Part shown: one piece after another, positions 16,317-23,447 of the stretch
Position numbering within the stretch: the first letter of the stretch is position 1
Layout of the letters: each line of letters begins with the position of its first letter
Source: CAVSJO01 sp963728445
GTDB taxonomy: Bacteria > Gemmatimonadota > Gemmatimonadetes > Longimicrobiales > RSA9
DNA length: 64,000 nt
Assembly: GCA_963728445.1 (NCBI GenBank)
Contig: CAVSJO010000008.1
Span: 124,001-188,000 of the forward strand
Direction of reading: 5' to 3'
The notes under the pieces: model-generated
What the model saw: only the letters and a program-made list of their open reading frames with translations
What the model was told of the DNA's origin: nothing
The model's database searches: none
Made by a program: the position numbers and the translations under genes

Positions 16317-17509
16317 AGGACGCCCATCTCGCGGCCGACATGGCCGAAGGCGTCGAGTACCGCGTCGACGTGATCGTCGTCGTGGGTCGCCATCATGGAG
16401 ACCCGCAGCCTGCACGAGCTCGGCGGGACGGCGGGCGGCGTCACCGGGTTCGTGTATACGCCGCGGTCGAAAAGCGCCCGCCAGAAGTGGAGGGTGTCGT
16501 AGATCTCGCCGATGTGGACCGGGATGATCGGGGTCTCGCTGCCGCCGATGTTGTAGCCGAGAGAGATCAGGCCTTCCTGCATGCGGCGCGTGTTGTGCCA
16601 GAGCCGCTCGCGCCGTTCCGGGTCGCTCTGCAGGACCTCGAGGGCCGTCAGCACGGTGGCGACGGCGGCAGGGGGCATGCTCGCGCTGAAGATCAGGCTG
16701 CGGGCGTTGTGCTTCAGGTAGTGGATGACCGGCTCCTCGCCGGCGATGACGCCGCCGATGGAGGCGAGGGACTTGGAGAAGGTGCCCATGATGAGGGCCA
16801 CGTCCTGCTCGAGGCCGAAATGCTCGGCAGTCCCGGCGCCCCGGGTGCCCAGCACGCCGAGGGAGTGAGCGTCGTCCACCATGATCTCTGCGCCGTGGCG
16901 GTGCGCCACCTCGACCAGGCGGGGCAGATCGACGATCGTCCCTTCCATGGAGAAGATGCCGTCCGTGACGATGAGCTTCCCCTCCCCGTCGGGCGTCGCG
17001 GCGAGCTGCCGCTCGAGCTGGTCCAGATCACCGTGGGAATACCGGTGCACCGTCCCGTACGCCAGCCGTGCGCCGTCCACGATGCTGGCATGGTCGAGCT
17101 TGTCCAGATACACGTGGTCGTTACGGCCGACGAGCGTCGAGATCGCACCGAGATTGCTCTGGAATCCGGTGCTGAAGACGACGGCGGCCTCCTTGTTCAG
17201 GAAAGCCGCCAGGCGGTCCTCCAGTTTCTCGTGAAGATCCAGGGTGCCGTTCAGGAACCGGCTGCCGGTGCACCCGCTGCCGTAGCGCCGCAACGCGTCC
17301 GCCGCGGCCTCCATCACCCGGGGGTGGTGCGTCAGCCCGAGATAGTTGTTCGAGCCGACCATGATCTTGCGCTCGCCCCGGATCATCACCTCGGTGTCGA
17401 AGGACGCCTCGATCGGCTGGAAGTACGGGTAGACCCCCGCGGCCTGCGCCTCCCGCGCCGCCGTGAACGTGTAGCACTTGTCGAACAGGCTCGTGACGGT
17501 CGGCTTCAT
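16313..17509 (-). CDS. spt: Serine palmitoyltransferase (alpha-oxoamine synthase family)
   Basis: 398 aa from ATG 17509 with GGAAGG upstream; a GTG at 17557 in frame would add 16 residues. The enzyme joins L-serine and a fatty acyl-CoA to make 3-ketosphinganine with PLP. Visible hallmarks are GSNNYLGLTHHP, GSGCTGSRFLNGTLDLHEKLE, the DDAHSLGVLG loop, and GTFSKSLAS with the PLP lysine. VYPYFQPIEASFDTEVMI and MATHDDDHVDAVLDAF near the two ends match the Bacteroidetes-type Spt more than KBL or BioF, which share the fold. Reductase upstream and acyltransferase downstream support Spt over glycine C-acetyltransferase. Confidence 0.85.
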   Translation of the reverse strand: MKPTVTSLFDKCYTFTAAREAQAAGVYPYFQPIEASFDTEVMIRGERKIMVGSNNYLGLTHHPRVMEAAADALRRYGSGCTGSRFLNGTLDLHEKLEDRLAAFLNKEAAVVFSTGFQSNLGAISTLVGRNDHVYLDKLDHASIVDGARLAYGTVHRYSHGDLDQLERQLAATPDGEGKLIVTDGIFSMEGTIVDLPRLVEVAHRHGAEIMVDDAHSLGVLGTRGAGTAEHFGLEQDVALIMGTFSKSLASIGGVIAGEEPVIHYLKHNARSLIFSASMPPAAVATVLTALEVLQSDPERRERLWHNTRRMQEGLISLGYNIGGSETPIIPVHIGEIYDTLHFWRALFDRGVYTNPVTPPAVPPSSCRLRVSMMATHDDDHVDAVLDAFGHVGREMGVL

Positions 17510-17557
17510 GGGTAGCCCGCCTTCCGGGTGGCCGTCGGATCGTAGTCTTGTATTCAC

Positions 17558-18536
17558 TTACAGATATCCGTTTGAACGGTACCAGCGTGCCGTCTGTTTC
17601 AATCCCTCCGGAAGCGACCAGCGTGGCTCCCAGTCGAGCTCACGCCGGGCGGGCCCGGTGTCACACAGCCAGCCCGGCGCCAGCAACTCCCGGACCTTGT
17701 CCCGATTGACGATGGTCGCTCCACCCGTCACGCCGGCGGCCGCCTCGGCGACCCGTGCGACAGCCCGGACGAGCGAGCGCGGCACCTTCACCCGGACGGC
17801 TCGGCGGCCGACCGCGTCGGCGATCATCTCTGCCACTTCCGACCACCGATACGCTCTCGGCTCGGCGGCCTGATAGACGCCGCCGTCGCGCCCCCGACCC
17901 GACGCGGCCGCCGCAAGTGCACGAACGAGGTCCTCCACGTGGACCAGCTGCACCCAGCGCTCCGGCCCCGCCGGAAGCGGCAGCAGGCCTCGCCGGGCCA
18001 GACGGAAGTAGATCAGCAGGTCCCTGTCCCGCGGCCCGTAGACCGCGGGCGCCCGCACCACGATGGGCGAAAGGTCCTGCGCCTCGATGGCGATTCGCTC
18101 GCCCGCGAGCTTGCTGCGTCCGTACGCCGTGATCGGCCGTGGCTCGTCCTCGGCGGTGACGGCGGCGAGGCCGATGGACGGACCGGCGGCCGCCATGGAG
18201 CTCACGTACACCAGCCGCCCCGGCGTCGGATCCGCCGACCGCATGGCGGCCACGAGGTTCGCCGTCGCGTCGACGTTTGCGCGCCGGTACTCGGCCTCGC
18301 TCCTCGCCCGCGTGGCGGCCGCCAGGTGCAGCACGACGTCCGCCCCCTCCACCGCGGCGCGCAGCGAGCCCGGATCCCCGAAATCGGCTACGACCTGCTC
18401 GACGTCGAGTTCCGCCAACCTGCTCGTGTCGCTGTTCGATACGGACGATCGCCACCGGCTCGATCCCGAGCGCGCGCAGCGCATCCGGCAGTGCCCCTCC
18501 GACGAAGCCGGTCGCTCCCGTGACTGCGGCTCTCAG
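17558..18536 (-). pseudogene. NAD(P)-dependent epimerase/reductase, probable ceramide reductase CerR-like, frameshifted as sequenced
   Basis: An extended SDR protein split between two frames. The N-terminus RAAVTGATGFVGGALPDALRALGIEPVAIVR (Rossmann GxxGxxG) reads in one frame and the rest, from SNSDTSRLAELDVEQ through VVLHLAAATRA, VYVSSMAAAG, YGRSKLAGE and VRAPAVYGPRDRD, in another. Removing one base near 18439-18441 joins them into a continuous ~325 aa enzyme with the YxxxK motif. The start is unclear; the best candidate is CTG 18536 (GGGAG upstream), which overlaps the stop of a short upstream frame as CTGA. In Caulobacter an NAD-dependent epimerase-like protein, CerR, reduces the 3-keto group in ceramide synthesis and is linked to spt, as here. 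The break could be a true mutation or an assembly error. Confidence 0.75.
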
Positions 18537-18682
18537 CCGGCGCTCCCGCCCGTGGACGCCGGAACGTGCGGACTGTGCGGATCGGGGCAGTGGGAAAGAG
18601 CCCGCAGACGGGCGGGTCGCGTCCGTCCCGCGCGCTCCCGTCCGGGGGGGCGCGGCGCGAGGTCGGTCGTCAGCGAATTCAT
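18533..18682 (-). other. Possible leaderless 49-codon upstream reading frame
   Basis: ATG 18682 lies 7 nt after a TAGCTT -10 element, i.e. at the expected transcription start. The frame runs 49 codons (MNSLTTDLAPRPPGRERAG, rich in R and P) and its TGA overlaps the CTG proposed as the cerR start. It may be a leader peptide, chance, or an N-terminal extension displaced by a further frameshift. No family is visible. Confidence 0.25.
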
Positions 18683-18689
18683 TCCGCAA

Positions 18690-18718
18690 AAGCTAGGTCC
18701 GCAGAGGGGCGGGATCAA
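18690..18718 (-). promoter_or_regulatory. Promoter of the ceramide operon
   Basis: On the minus strand TTGATC (18718-18713) and TAGCTT (18695-18690) are spaced by 17 nt. The -35 overlaps the stop codon of the upstream aminotransferase gene, so the sphingolipid genes can be transcribed independently of it. Confidence 0.6.
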
Positions 18719-20068
18719 GCCATCGGGTGTACCGCGCCCGCGTGGACGCGCCTCAGCTGCTCCTCGATCACTTCGAGAGCCGCCTCGAGGCAGCCGCGCC
18801 CGATCGAGAGCGGCGGCGTGACGGCGAGCAGGTCGGCGGCCGGGCCCTCGGACAGCAGGATCACGCCGGCCCGGAGGCTCGCGGCCACGATCCCGGAGGC
18901 GACTTCTCCGCCGGAGCGCTCGCCGCGGGGGTCCTCCAGCCGCACGCCCCGCATCAGCCCGACGCCGCGGGACTCGACCACGAGGTCCGGGAAAGAGCAC
19001 ACGCCATTCCTCCATGCGGTCCGCCACCACGCGGCCGACGCGCTCGGCGCGGCGCACGAGGCCCCGCCGGCCGATTTCGCCCAGGTGAGCCAGCGCGGCG
19101 GCGCACGCGACGGGGTTTCCGAGGAAGGTGCTGGTGTGGAGCGCCTCGCCCTGCCAGGGCGGCCACGCGGCCATCACCTCCGGCGTGCCGATGGCAGCGC
19201 TCAGCGGCAGCGAGCCGGCGAGTGCCTTGCCGACCACGAGCACGTCCGGCACCACGCCCGAGTGTTCGCACGCGAACCAGCGCCCGGTCCGGCCGAAGCC
19301 GGTGTACACCTCGTCGAAGATCAGGACCGCGGCGTGGCCGTCGCAGAGTCGGCGCAGGCCGGGGAGGAACTCCGGTGGGGGGACGACGAACCCGCCACGT
19401 CCGAGCACGGGCTCGACGATGACGGCCCCTGCGCCCGCTTCGAGGGCCGAGCGGACCGCGTCGAGGGAGGGACGGGGGTCGTCGCCCGGGCCCGGATAGG
19501 GTGCGAACGTCACGTGGGGGTTGAGCTGCGCGGCGAAGGGATCACGAAACTCCCTCCGCCCCGTCACGGCCAGCGCGCCGTACGTGAGGCCGTGGTAGGA
19601 GCCCTCGAAGGCCACGATGCCGGGCCGCCCGGTCCGCAGGAGCGCCGTCTTCAACGCGGCCTCCACAGCCTCCGCACCGGCACTCGCCAGCACGGCAACC
19701 GACAGCGCGCCGGGCGCCAGGTCCGCCAGCCGCTCGAGAAGAGCCAGCTTCACGTCTGCGGGGTACACGTCTCCGAGGGCGTGTGACAGGCGCCGGGCCT
19801 GCCGGCCGATGGCTTCGGCCACCGCCGCGTTTCCGTGCCCGGCGGCGAGGACGCCGAACCCGGCGGTCAGATCGACGTAGACATTTCCGTCCACGTCCCG
19901 TACGTTCGCGCCCCGGGCCGCGGCCCAGAAGATCGGCGCTGCCGCCGGGCCGGGGGCGAGATTGCGCGACTCGACCGCCGCGATGCGTCCGGCGAACTCC
20001 ACGGATCGCGGGCCTGGCACCTCCGTGATCAGGTCGGGCGGCGCCGCACCGAAGCGGAAGGCGCTCAC
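18715..20068 (-). pseudogene. Class III PLP-dependent aminotransferase, frameshifted as sequenced
   Basis: From GTG 20068 the frame shows an aspartate-aminotransferase-family (class III) enzyme: GNVYVDLTAGFGVLAAGHGN, SAGAEAVEAALKTALL, GSYHGLTYGALAVTG, IFDEVYTGFGRTG and the PLP-lysine motif VVGKALAGSLPLSAAIG. After VGRVVADRMEEW (around 19002) the sequence continues in another frame as VCSFPDLVVESRGVGLMRGVRLEDP to GRGCLEAALEVIEEQLRR, the normal C-terminal domain. Deleting one base near 19000-19004 restores a ~450 aa enzyme. The family includes acetylornithine, 4-aminobutyrate and glutamate-semialdehyde type enzymes; substrate unknown. It precedes the ceramide genes but these have their own promoter. 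Confidence 0.8.
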
Positions 20069-20130
20069 GCGGGCATGTCGGTTGCACCCCCGAAGGGGCG
20101 ACACACGGTGAGGTCAGCAGGGGTCATGAC

Positions 20131-20634
20131 GTGAATATACAAGGAACGGTGAGGCTTTCGATCATCGCGCTGGCGACGGCGGCGGCCGGGGCGTGCGGGC
20201 ACGGCGCCGACGTGGGGTCGCCGGCGGACAGCAGCGTCGCGCGTCCGTCGACGGCGACGGCGGCGGCAGCGAGCCCCACCGTCCGGGCGAACAGCGCCGC
20301 CCCAGCGGCCGACTCGCCGCAGGCGCGCGCCTACGCCAGCGGCGCCCGGCCGGAATGGACGCCCGACGACATCTACTACGATCTGCAGCAGTTCGACTGG
20401 TACCGCCGCGGCGAGCCCCTCCAGGCGAATGGCGAGCCGTACACGCTGGCGGGCGCTCCGGTCCGTGTCGCCGACGCCGCGATGGACTCTGCGGGCGACT
20501 ACCAGGGGGTGGCGTACTACCGCGCCCGGGCAGGCACCGAGGGGGACGTGGACGCCGTCTACGTTCCGGTCTTCCCCCACTACTGGCAGACCTTCGTTCG
20601 TCGGGGCGGCGCTTCCGTGGCGGCCTCCCGCTGA
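20131..20634 (+). CDS. Putative lipoprotein of unknown function
   Basis: 167 aa from GTG 20131 (alternative GTG 20149). The N-terminus LSIIALATAAAGACGHG fits a lipoprotein signal with the acylated Cys after AGA. An A/S/T/P-rich linker follows, then a compact conserved-looking domain: PEWTPDDIYYDLQQFDWYRRGEPL, VRVADAAMDSAGDYQGVAYYRA and VYVPVFPHYWQTFVR. No family was recognised. It is divergent from the aminotransferase gene and 17 nt upstream of the LD-carboxypeptidase gene. Confidence 0.7.
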   Translation: MNIQGTVRLSIIALATAAAGACGHGADVGSPADSSVARPSTATAAAASPTVRANSAAPAADSPQARAYASGARPEWTPDDIYYDLQQFDWYRRGEPLQANGEPYTLAGAPVRVADAAMDSAGDYQGVAYYRARAGTEGDVDAVYVPVFPHYWQTFVRRGGASVAASR

Positions 20635-20650
20635 GCGGCCGGCCCGGGTC

Positions 20651-21607
20651 ATGAGCGCCACGAAGGCGGCCACGCCAGGCTCCGGGCGCGCACTGCGGCC
20701 GCCTCGGCTGCGGCCGGGCGACCGCGTGGTGCTCGTCGCGCCGGCGGGCCCGGTGACGCGAACGCGCATCCGTACGGCGCTGCGGCACTGCGAGGCGCTG
20801 GGCCTGCGGCCACTGCTCGGCGAATCGGCCCACGAGCGCCAGGGCTACCTGGCGGGCTCGGACGCCCAGCGGGCGGCGGACCTGCAGGCCGCGATACACG
20901 ACGATTCCATCGCGGCCATCTGGGCGATCCGCGGCGGCTACGGCACGATGCGGCTGCTCCGGTCGCTGGACCTCTCGCCGCTGCGGGCGCGACCAAAGGC
21001 GTTCATCGGCTTCAGCGACAACACGGCGCTGCACCTGGCTATCGCCCGTGAAGGGGTGGTCTCCTTTCACGGTCCCCATGCCGGCTTCGGCGAGTTCCCG
21101 GAGTGGGCCGAATCCTGTTTCCGGGACGTCCTGTTCCGGGCGACGCCGCCCGGTCGGCTGCCGGCGCCTCCCGACGCCGCCTCGGCCGCCGTGCTGCGCG
21201 AAGGCGTCGCGGAGGGCGACCTGATCGGGGGCAACCTTTCGCTGCTGGCGGCGCTGTGCGGTACGGAGTGGAGCCTGCGTGCCCGGGGCCGAATCGTCTT
21301 CATCGAGGACGTCAGCGAGCCCGTGTACCGCATCGACAGGATGCTGGCGCAGCTCGCGCTCTCGGGGGCGATGGAGGGCGTCGCCGGCGTCGCGTTCGGG
21401 CACTTCACCCGGATCACGCCCATGAAGGACCAGCGGCCCCTCGGGCTGGTCCTCAAGGAGTGGGTGGATCAGCTCGGCGTCCCGGCCGTGGCGGGGCTGC
21501 CGTTCGGACACATCGCCAACAACTGGACCCTTCCCGTCGGCGTCCGGGCGCGGCTGGACGCCACGGGCGGCACGCTCGACGTGCTCGAGACGGCCGTCAG
21601 CGAGTGA
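20651..21607 (+). CDS. LD-carboxypeptidase (S66 family)
   Basis: 318 aa from ATG 20651. S66 features: N-terminal LRPGDRVVLVAPAGPV, IWAIRGGYGTMRLL, the nucleophile Ser122 in FIGFSDNTALHLA, the catalytic Glu in IVFIEDVSEPVYRIDRML, and the His in LPFGHIANNWTLPVG. These cytoplasmic enzymes remove the terminal D-Ala from murein tetrapeptides during recycling; related members cleave microcin C7 (MccF). No signal peptide. The next gene begins 6 nt after its stop. Confidence 0.92.
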   Translation: MSATKAATPGSGRALRPPRLRPGDRVVLVAPAGPVTRTRIRTALRHCEALGLRPLLGESAHERQGYLAGSDAQRAADLQAAIHDDSIAAIWAIRGGYGTMRLLRSLDLSPLRARPKAFIGFSDNTALHLAIAREGVVSFHGPHAGFGEFPEWAESCFRDVLFRATPPGRLPAPPDAASAAVLREGVAEGDLIGGNLSLLAALCGTEWSLRARGRIVFIEDVSEPVYRIDRMLAQLALSGAMEGVAGVAFGHFTRITPMKDQRPLGLVLKEWVDQLGVPAVAGLPFGHIANNWTLPVGVRARLDATGGTLDVLETAVSE

Positions 21608-21613
21608 GGCGCC

Positions 21614-22225
21614 ATGGATCGGATATACACGCGCACGGGTGACGCGGGAGAGACCGGCCTCTTCGGTGGGGGCCGCGTGCCCAAGTCGCACCCCCGTGTC
21701 GAGGCATACGGCGCCGTCGACGAGCTGAACGCGACCCTCGGCTGGGCCGTTTCCCAGCAGCAGGACCGGGACATCGCCGCCGTGCTGGAAGGCGTGCAGC
21801 CCGACCTGTTCGCCATCGGGGCGCACCTGGCGACGCCGGTGCGGGTGCGGGGCCGCCGTCCGAAGCTTCCGCCACTGCCCGCCGCCCGCATCGCGGACCT
21901 CGAGCGGGAGATCGACGGGGCGCAGAAGGAGCTTCCAGCGCTGCGCAACTTCATCCTTCCGGGAGGAGCCGCCGGCGGCGGGTCGCTCCATCTGGCGCGG
22001 ACGGTGTGCCGCCGGGCCGAGCGCCGGGTCGTCGGCCTGATGCAGGAGGAGGAGGTGGAAGGCGACGTCGTCGTCTACCTCAACCGGCTCTCGGACCTGC
22101 TCTTCGCCCTCGCGCGGCTGGCCAACGCGCGGGCGGGGCGCCCCGAGCGGCCATGGATCCCGGGCAGCGCGGAGGAGGGAGACGGAGGCGTGCACGACCC
22201 CGGCCAGGAGCCGGCGGAGTCGTAG
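21614..22225 (+). CDS. Cob(I)yrinic acid a,c-diamide/cobalamin adenosyltransferase, PduO type
   Basis: 203 aa. The PduO/MMAB signature is at the N-terminus, RIYTRTGDAGETGLFGGGRVPKSHPRVEAYGAVDELNA, with FILPGGAAGGGSLHLARTVCRRAERRVV and VVYLNRLSDLLFALAR later. It transfers the 5'-deoxyadenosyl group of ATP to cob(I)alamin to make the B12 coenzyme. It is an all-helical cytoplasmic trimer in known members. Co-directional with the LD-carboxypeptidase, 6 nt apart. Confidence 0.95.
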   Translation: MDRIYTRTGDAGETGLFGGGRVPKSHPRVEAYGAVDELNATLGWAVSQQQDRDIAAVLEGVQPDLFAIGAHLATPVRVRGRRPKLPPLPAARIADLEREIDGAQKELPALRNFILPGGAAGGGSLHLARTVCRRAERRVVGLMQEEEVEGDVVVYLNRLSDLLFALARLANARAGRPERPWIPGSAEEGDGGVHDPGQEPAES

Positions 22226-22261
22226 GCGCGGATCGGTGCGGCCGACGCCTCGCGCGGCTCT

Positions 22262-22285
22262 TGCGGCCCACCGGGGTGGGCCGCA
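22262..22285 (+). terminator. Hairpin between cobalamin adenosyltransferase and ferredoxin genes
   Basis: TGCGGCCCACC and GGTGGGCCGCA form an 11-bp inverted repeat separated by GG. It lies 36 nt after the stop codon. No T-tract follows, so it may be a Rho-independent-like pause site or an mRNA 3'-end stabiliser. Confidence 0.45.
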
Positions 22286-22354
22286 CTATGCAACCCGAGC
22301 CGAGGGGGAACGCGGCTCGTTTCCATGTCGAGATCGAGTAGGTCGGAGGAGCCA

Positions 22355-22588
22355 ATGCCGTATGTGATCGCCGAGCCGTGCATCGGGACCAAGGACGCGA
22401 GTTGCGTCGAGGTGTGCCCGGTGGACTGCATCTACGAAGGCGAGGATCAGTACTACATCCACCCCGACGAGTGCATCGATTGCGGCGCGTGCGAGCCGGA
22501 GTGCCCGGTCACCGCCATCTTCCCGGACACGGACGTCCCTCCCGAGTGGACGAACTACATTGAGAAGAACCGGGCACACTTCGAGTAG
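22355..22588 (+). CDS. Ferredoxin family protein, two Fe-S clusters
   Basis: 77 aa from ATG 22355 with GGAGGA upstream. MPYVIAEPCIGTKDASCVEVCPVDCIYEG and DECIDCGACEPECPVTAIF give the Cys arrangement of the 7Fe/8Fe FdxA-like ferredoxins (one 4Fe-4S and one 3Fe-4S or 4Fe-4S cluster). It carries electrons in the cytoplasm; the partner is unknown. The end overlaps the TTG start of the next gene by 29 nt. Confidence 0.95.
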   Translation: MPYVIAEPCIGTKDASCVEVCPVDCIYEGEDQYYIHPDECIDCGACEPECPVTAIFPDTDVPPEWTNYIEKNRAHFE

Positions 22589-23063
22589 AGGGTTCTCCGC
22601 GGCGGCGCTGACAGTGGCGCTGGCCACGGCGGGATGCACGGGGGGCGGCGCGGTTCGAACCGCGCCGCCCCCTGTCGCGGCCGCCTCGGAAGCGATCCCG
22701 GGCCAACTCGAGCGGTCGGCCGAGGCGTGGAACCGGGGGGACCTGGACGGCTTCCTGGAGCCGTACCTGCACGACGGACGTGTGAGCTTCGTGGGCTCGA
22801 GCGGGCTGGTCAGGGGCTACGAGGCGCTCCGGAACACCTATGCCCAGGGCTACTGGAAGAACGGGCCGCCGCGGACGAAGCTCACCTTCGAGGGCATCGA
22901 CGTCACGCCGACGGGCACGGACGCGGCTCTCGCAGTCGGTCGGTACGTCCTGACCGACCCTGTGACGGGCAGCGAAGCAGACCGGGGAATCTTTTCACTG
23001 ACGTGGATCCGGACGGGCGAGGGCTGGCGCATCCTGCACGACCATTCCTCGTCCACCCGTTGA
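22560..23063 (+). CDS. NTF2-like (DUF4440/SnoaL-type) lipoprotein
   Basis: 167 aa from a TTG start inside the ferredoxin gene; this start gives a lipoprotein signal, MRRTGHTSSRGFSAAALTV-ALATAGC. The mature domain begins IPGQLERSAEAWNRGDLDGFLEPYLHDGRVSFVG and ends GRYVLTDPVTG, GIFSLTWIRTGEGWRILHDH, the classic NTF2-like fold seen in DUF4440 and SnoaL proteins. Such domains bind small ligands; the role here is unknown. Codons after the lipobox contain a perfect 32-nt palindrome. Confidence 0.78.
   Translation: MRRTGHTSSRGFSAAALTVALATAGCTGGGAVRTAPPPVAAASEAIPGQLERSAEAWNRGDLDGFLEPYLHDGRVSFVGSSGLVRGYEALRNTYAQGYWKNGPPRTKLTFEGIDVTPTGTDAALAVGRYVLTDPVTGSEADRGIFSLTWIRTGEGWRILHDHSSSTR
22641..22672. repeat. 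Perfect 32-nt palindrome
   Basis: GGGGGCGGCGCGGTTC at 22641-22656 is followed immediately by its exact reverse complement to 22672. It lies in the 5' coding part of the NTF2-like lipoprotein gene, 52 nt beyond the ferredoxin stop codon. Confidence 0.85.
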
Positions 23064-23090
23064 GGCGGGGAGACGCGGGGCGGGAGACGG

Positions 23091-23318
23091 CTAGAGGCCG
23101 GCGGCCCGGATCGCGTCGAGGCTCGGCGCCGTCGGCGCGACGTCCCCGCCCGGAGGCGCGAGAGTCGCCTCGTCGGGCCGGTCCTGCCGCCGCCCGATCA
23201 CCAGGCTCGCCACCAGCGCGCCGGCGGCCACCAGCCCGAGGCCGACGGTCCGCGCGAGGAGGCTGCCCACGTCCGGCGCGGCATCACGCAGATGCGCGCC
23301 CATTCGCTTGCGGTCCAT
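23091..23318 (-). CDS. Small single-span membrane protein
   Basis: 75 aa from ATG 23318 (or 70 aa from the next ATG). One hydrophobic span, LLARTVGLGLVAAGALVASLVIG, is followed by a charged/proline-rich tail. No Shine-Dalgarno sequence is obvious. It sits between the NTF2-like gene (convergent) and the amidohydrolase (divergent). No family recognised; it could be a real small gene or chance. Confidence 0.5.
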   Translation of the reverse strand: MDRKRMGAHLRDAAPDVGSLLARTVGLGLVAAGALVASLVIGRRQDRPDEATLAPPGGDVAPTAPSLDAIRAAGL

Positions 23319-23447
23319 GCGCTTGAAACTCAACTTCCGATGTATCCAGGGGAGCACGGGAAGGTGTCGACCGAAGAACGGTCGAACGCCTCGTTTTGTG
23401 ACTCCGCCTGCGCCACGTTTTGTGGCACTTCCCCTCGGTCCCCGCCG

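Noticed and set aside
22651..22660. CGGTTCGAAC as a tRNA T-loop
   Set aside because: It is the centre of a perfect palindrome, lies in a coding region, and no acceptor, D or anticodon arms are nearby.
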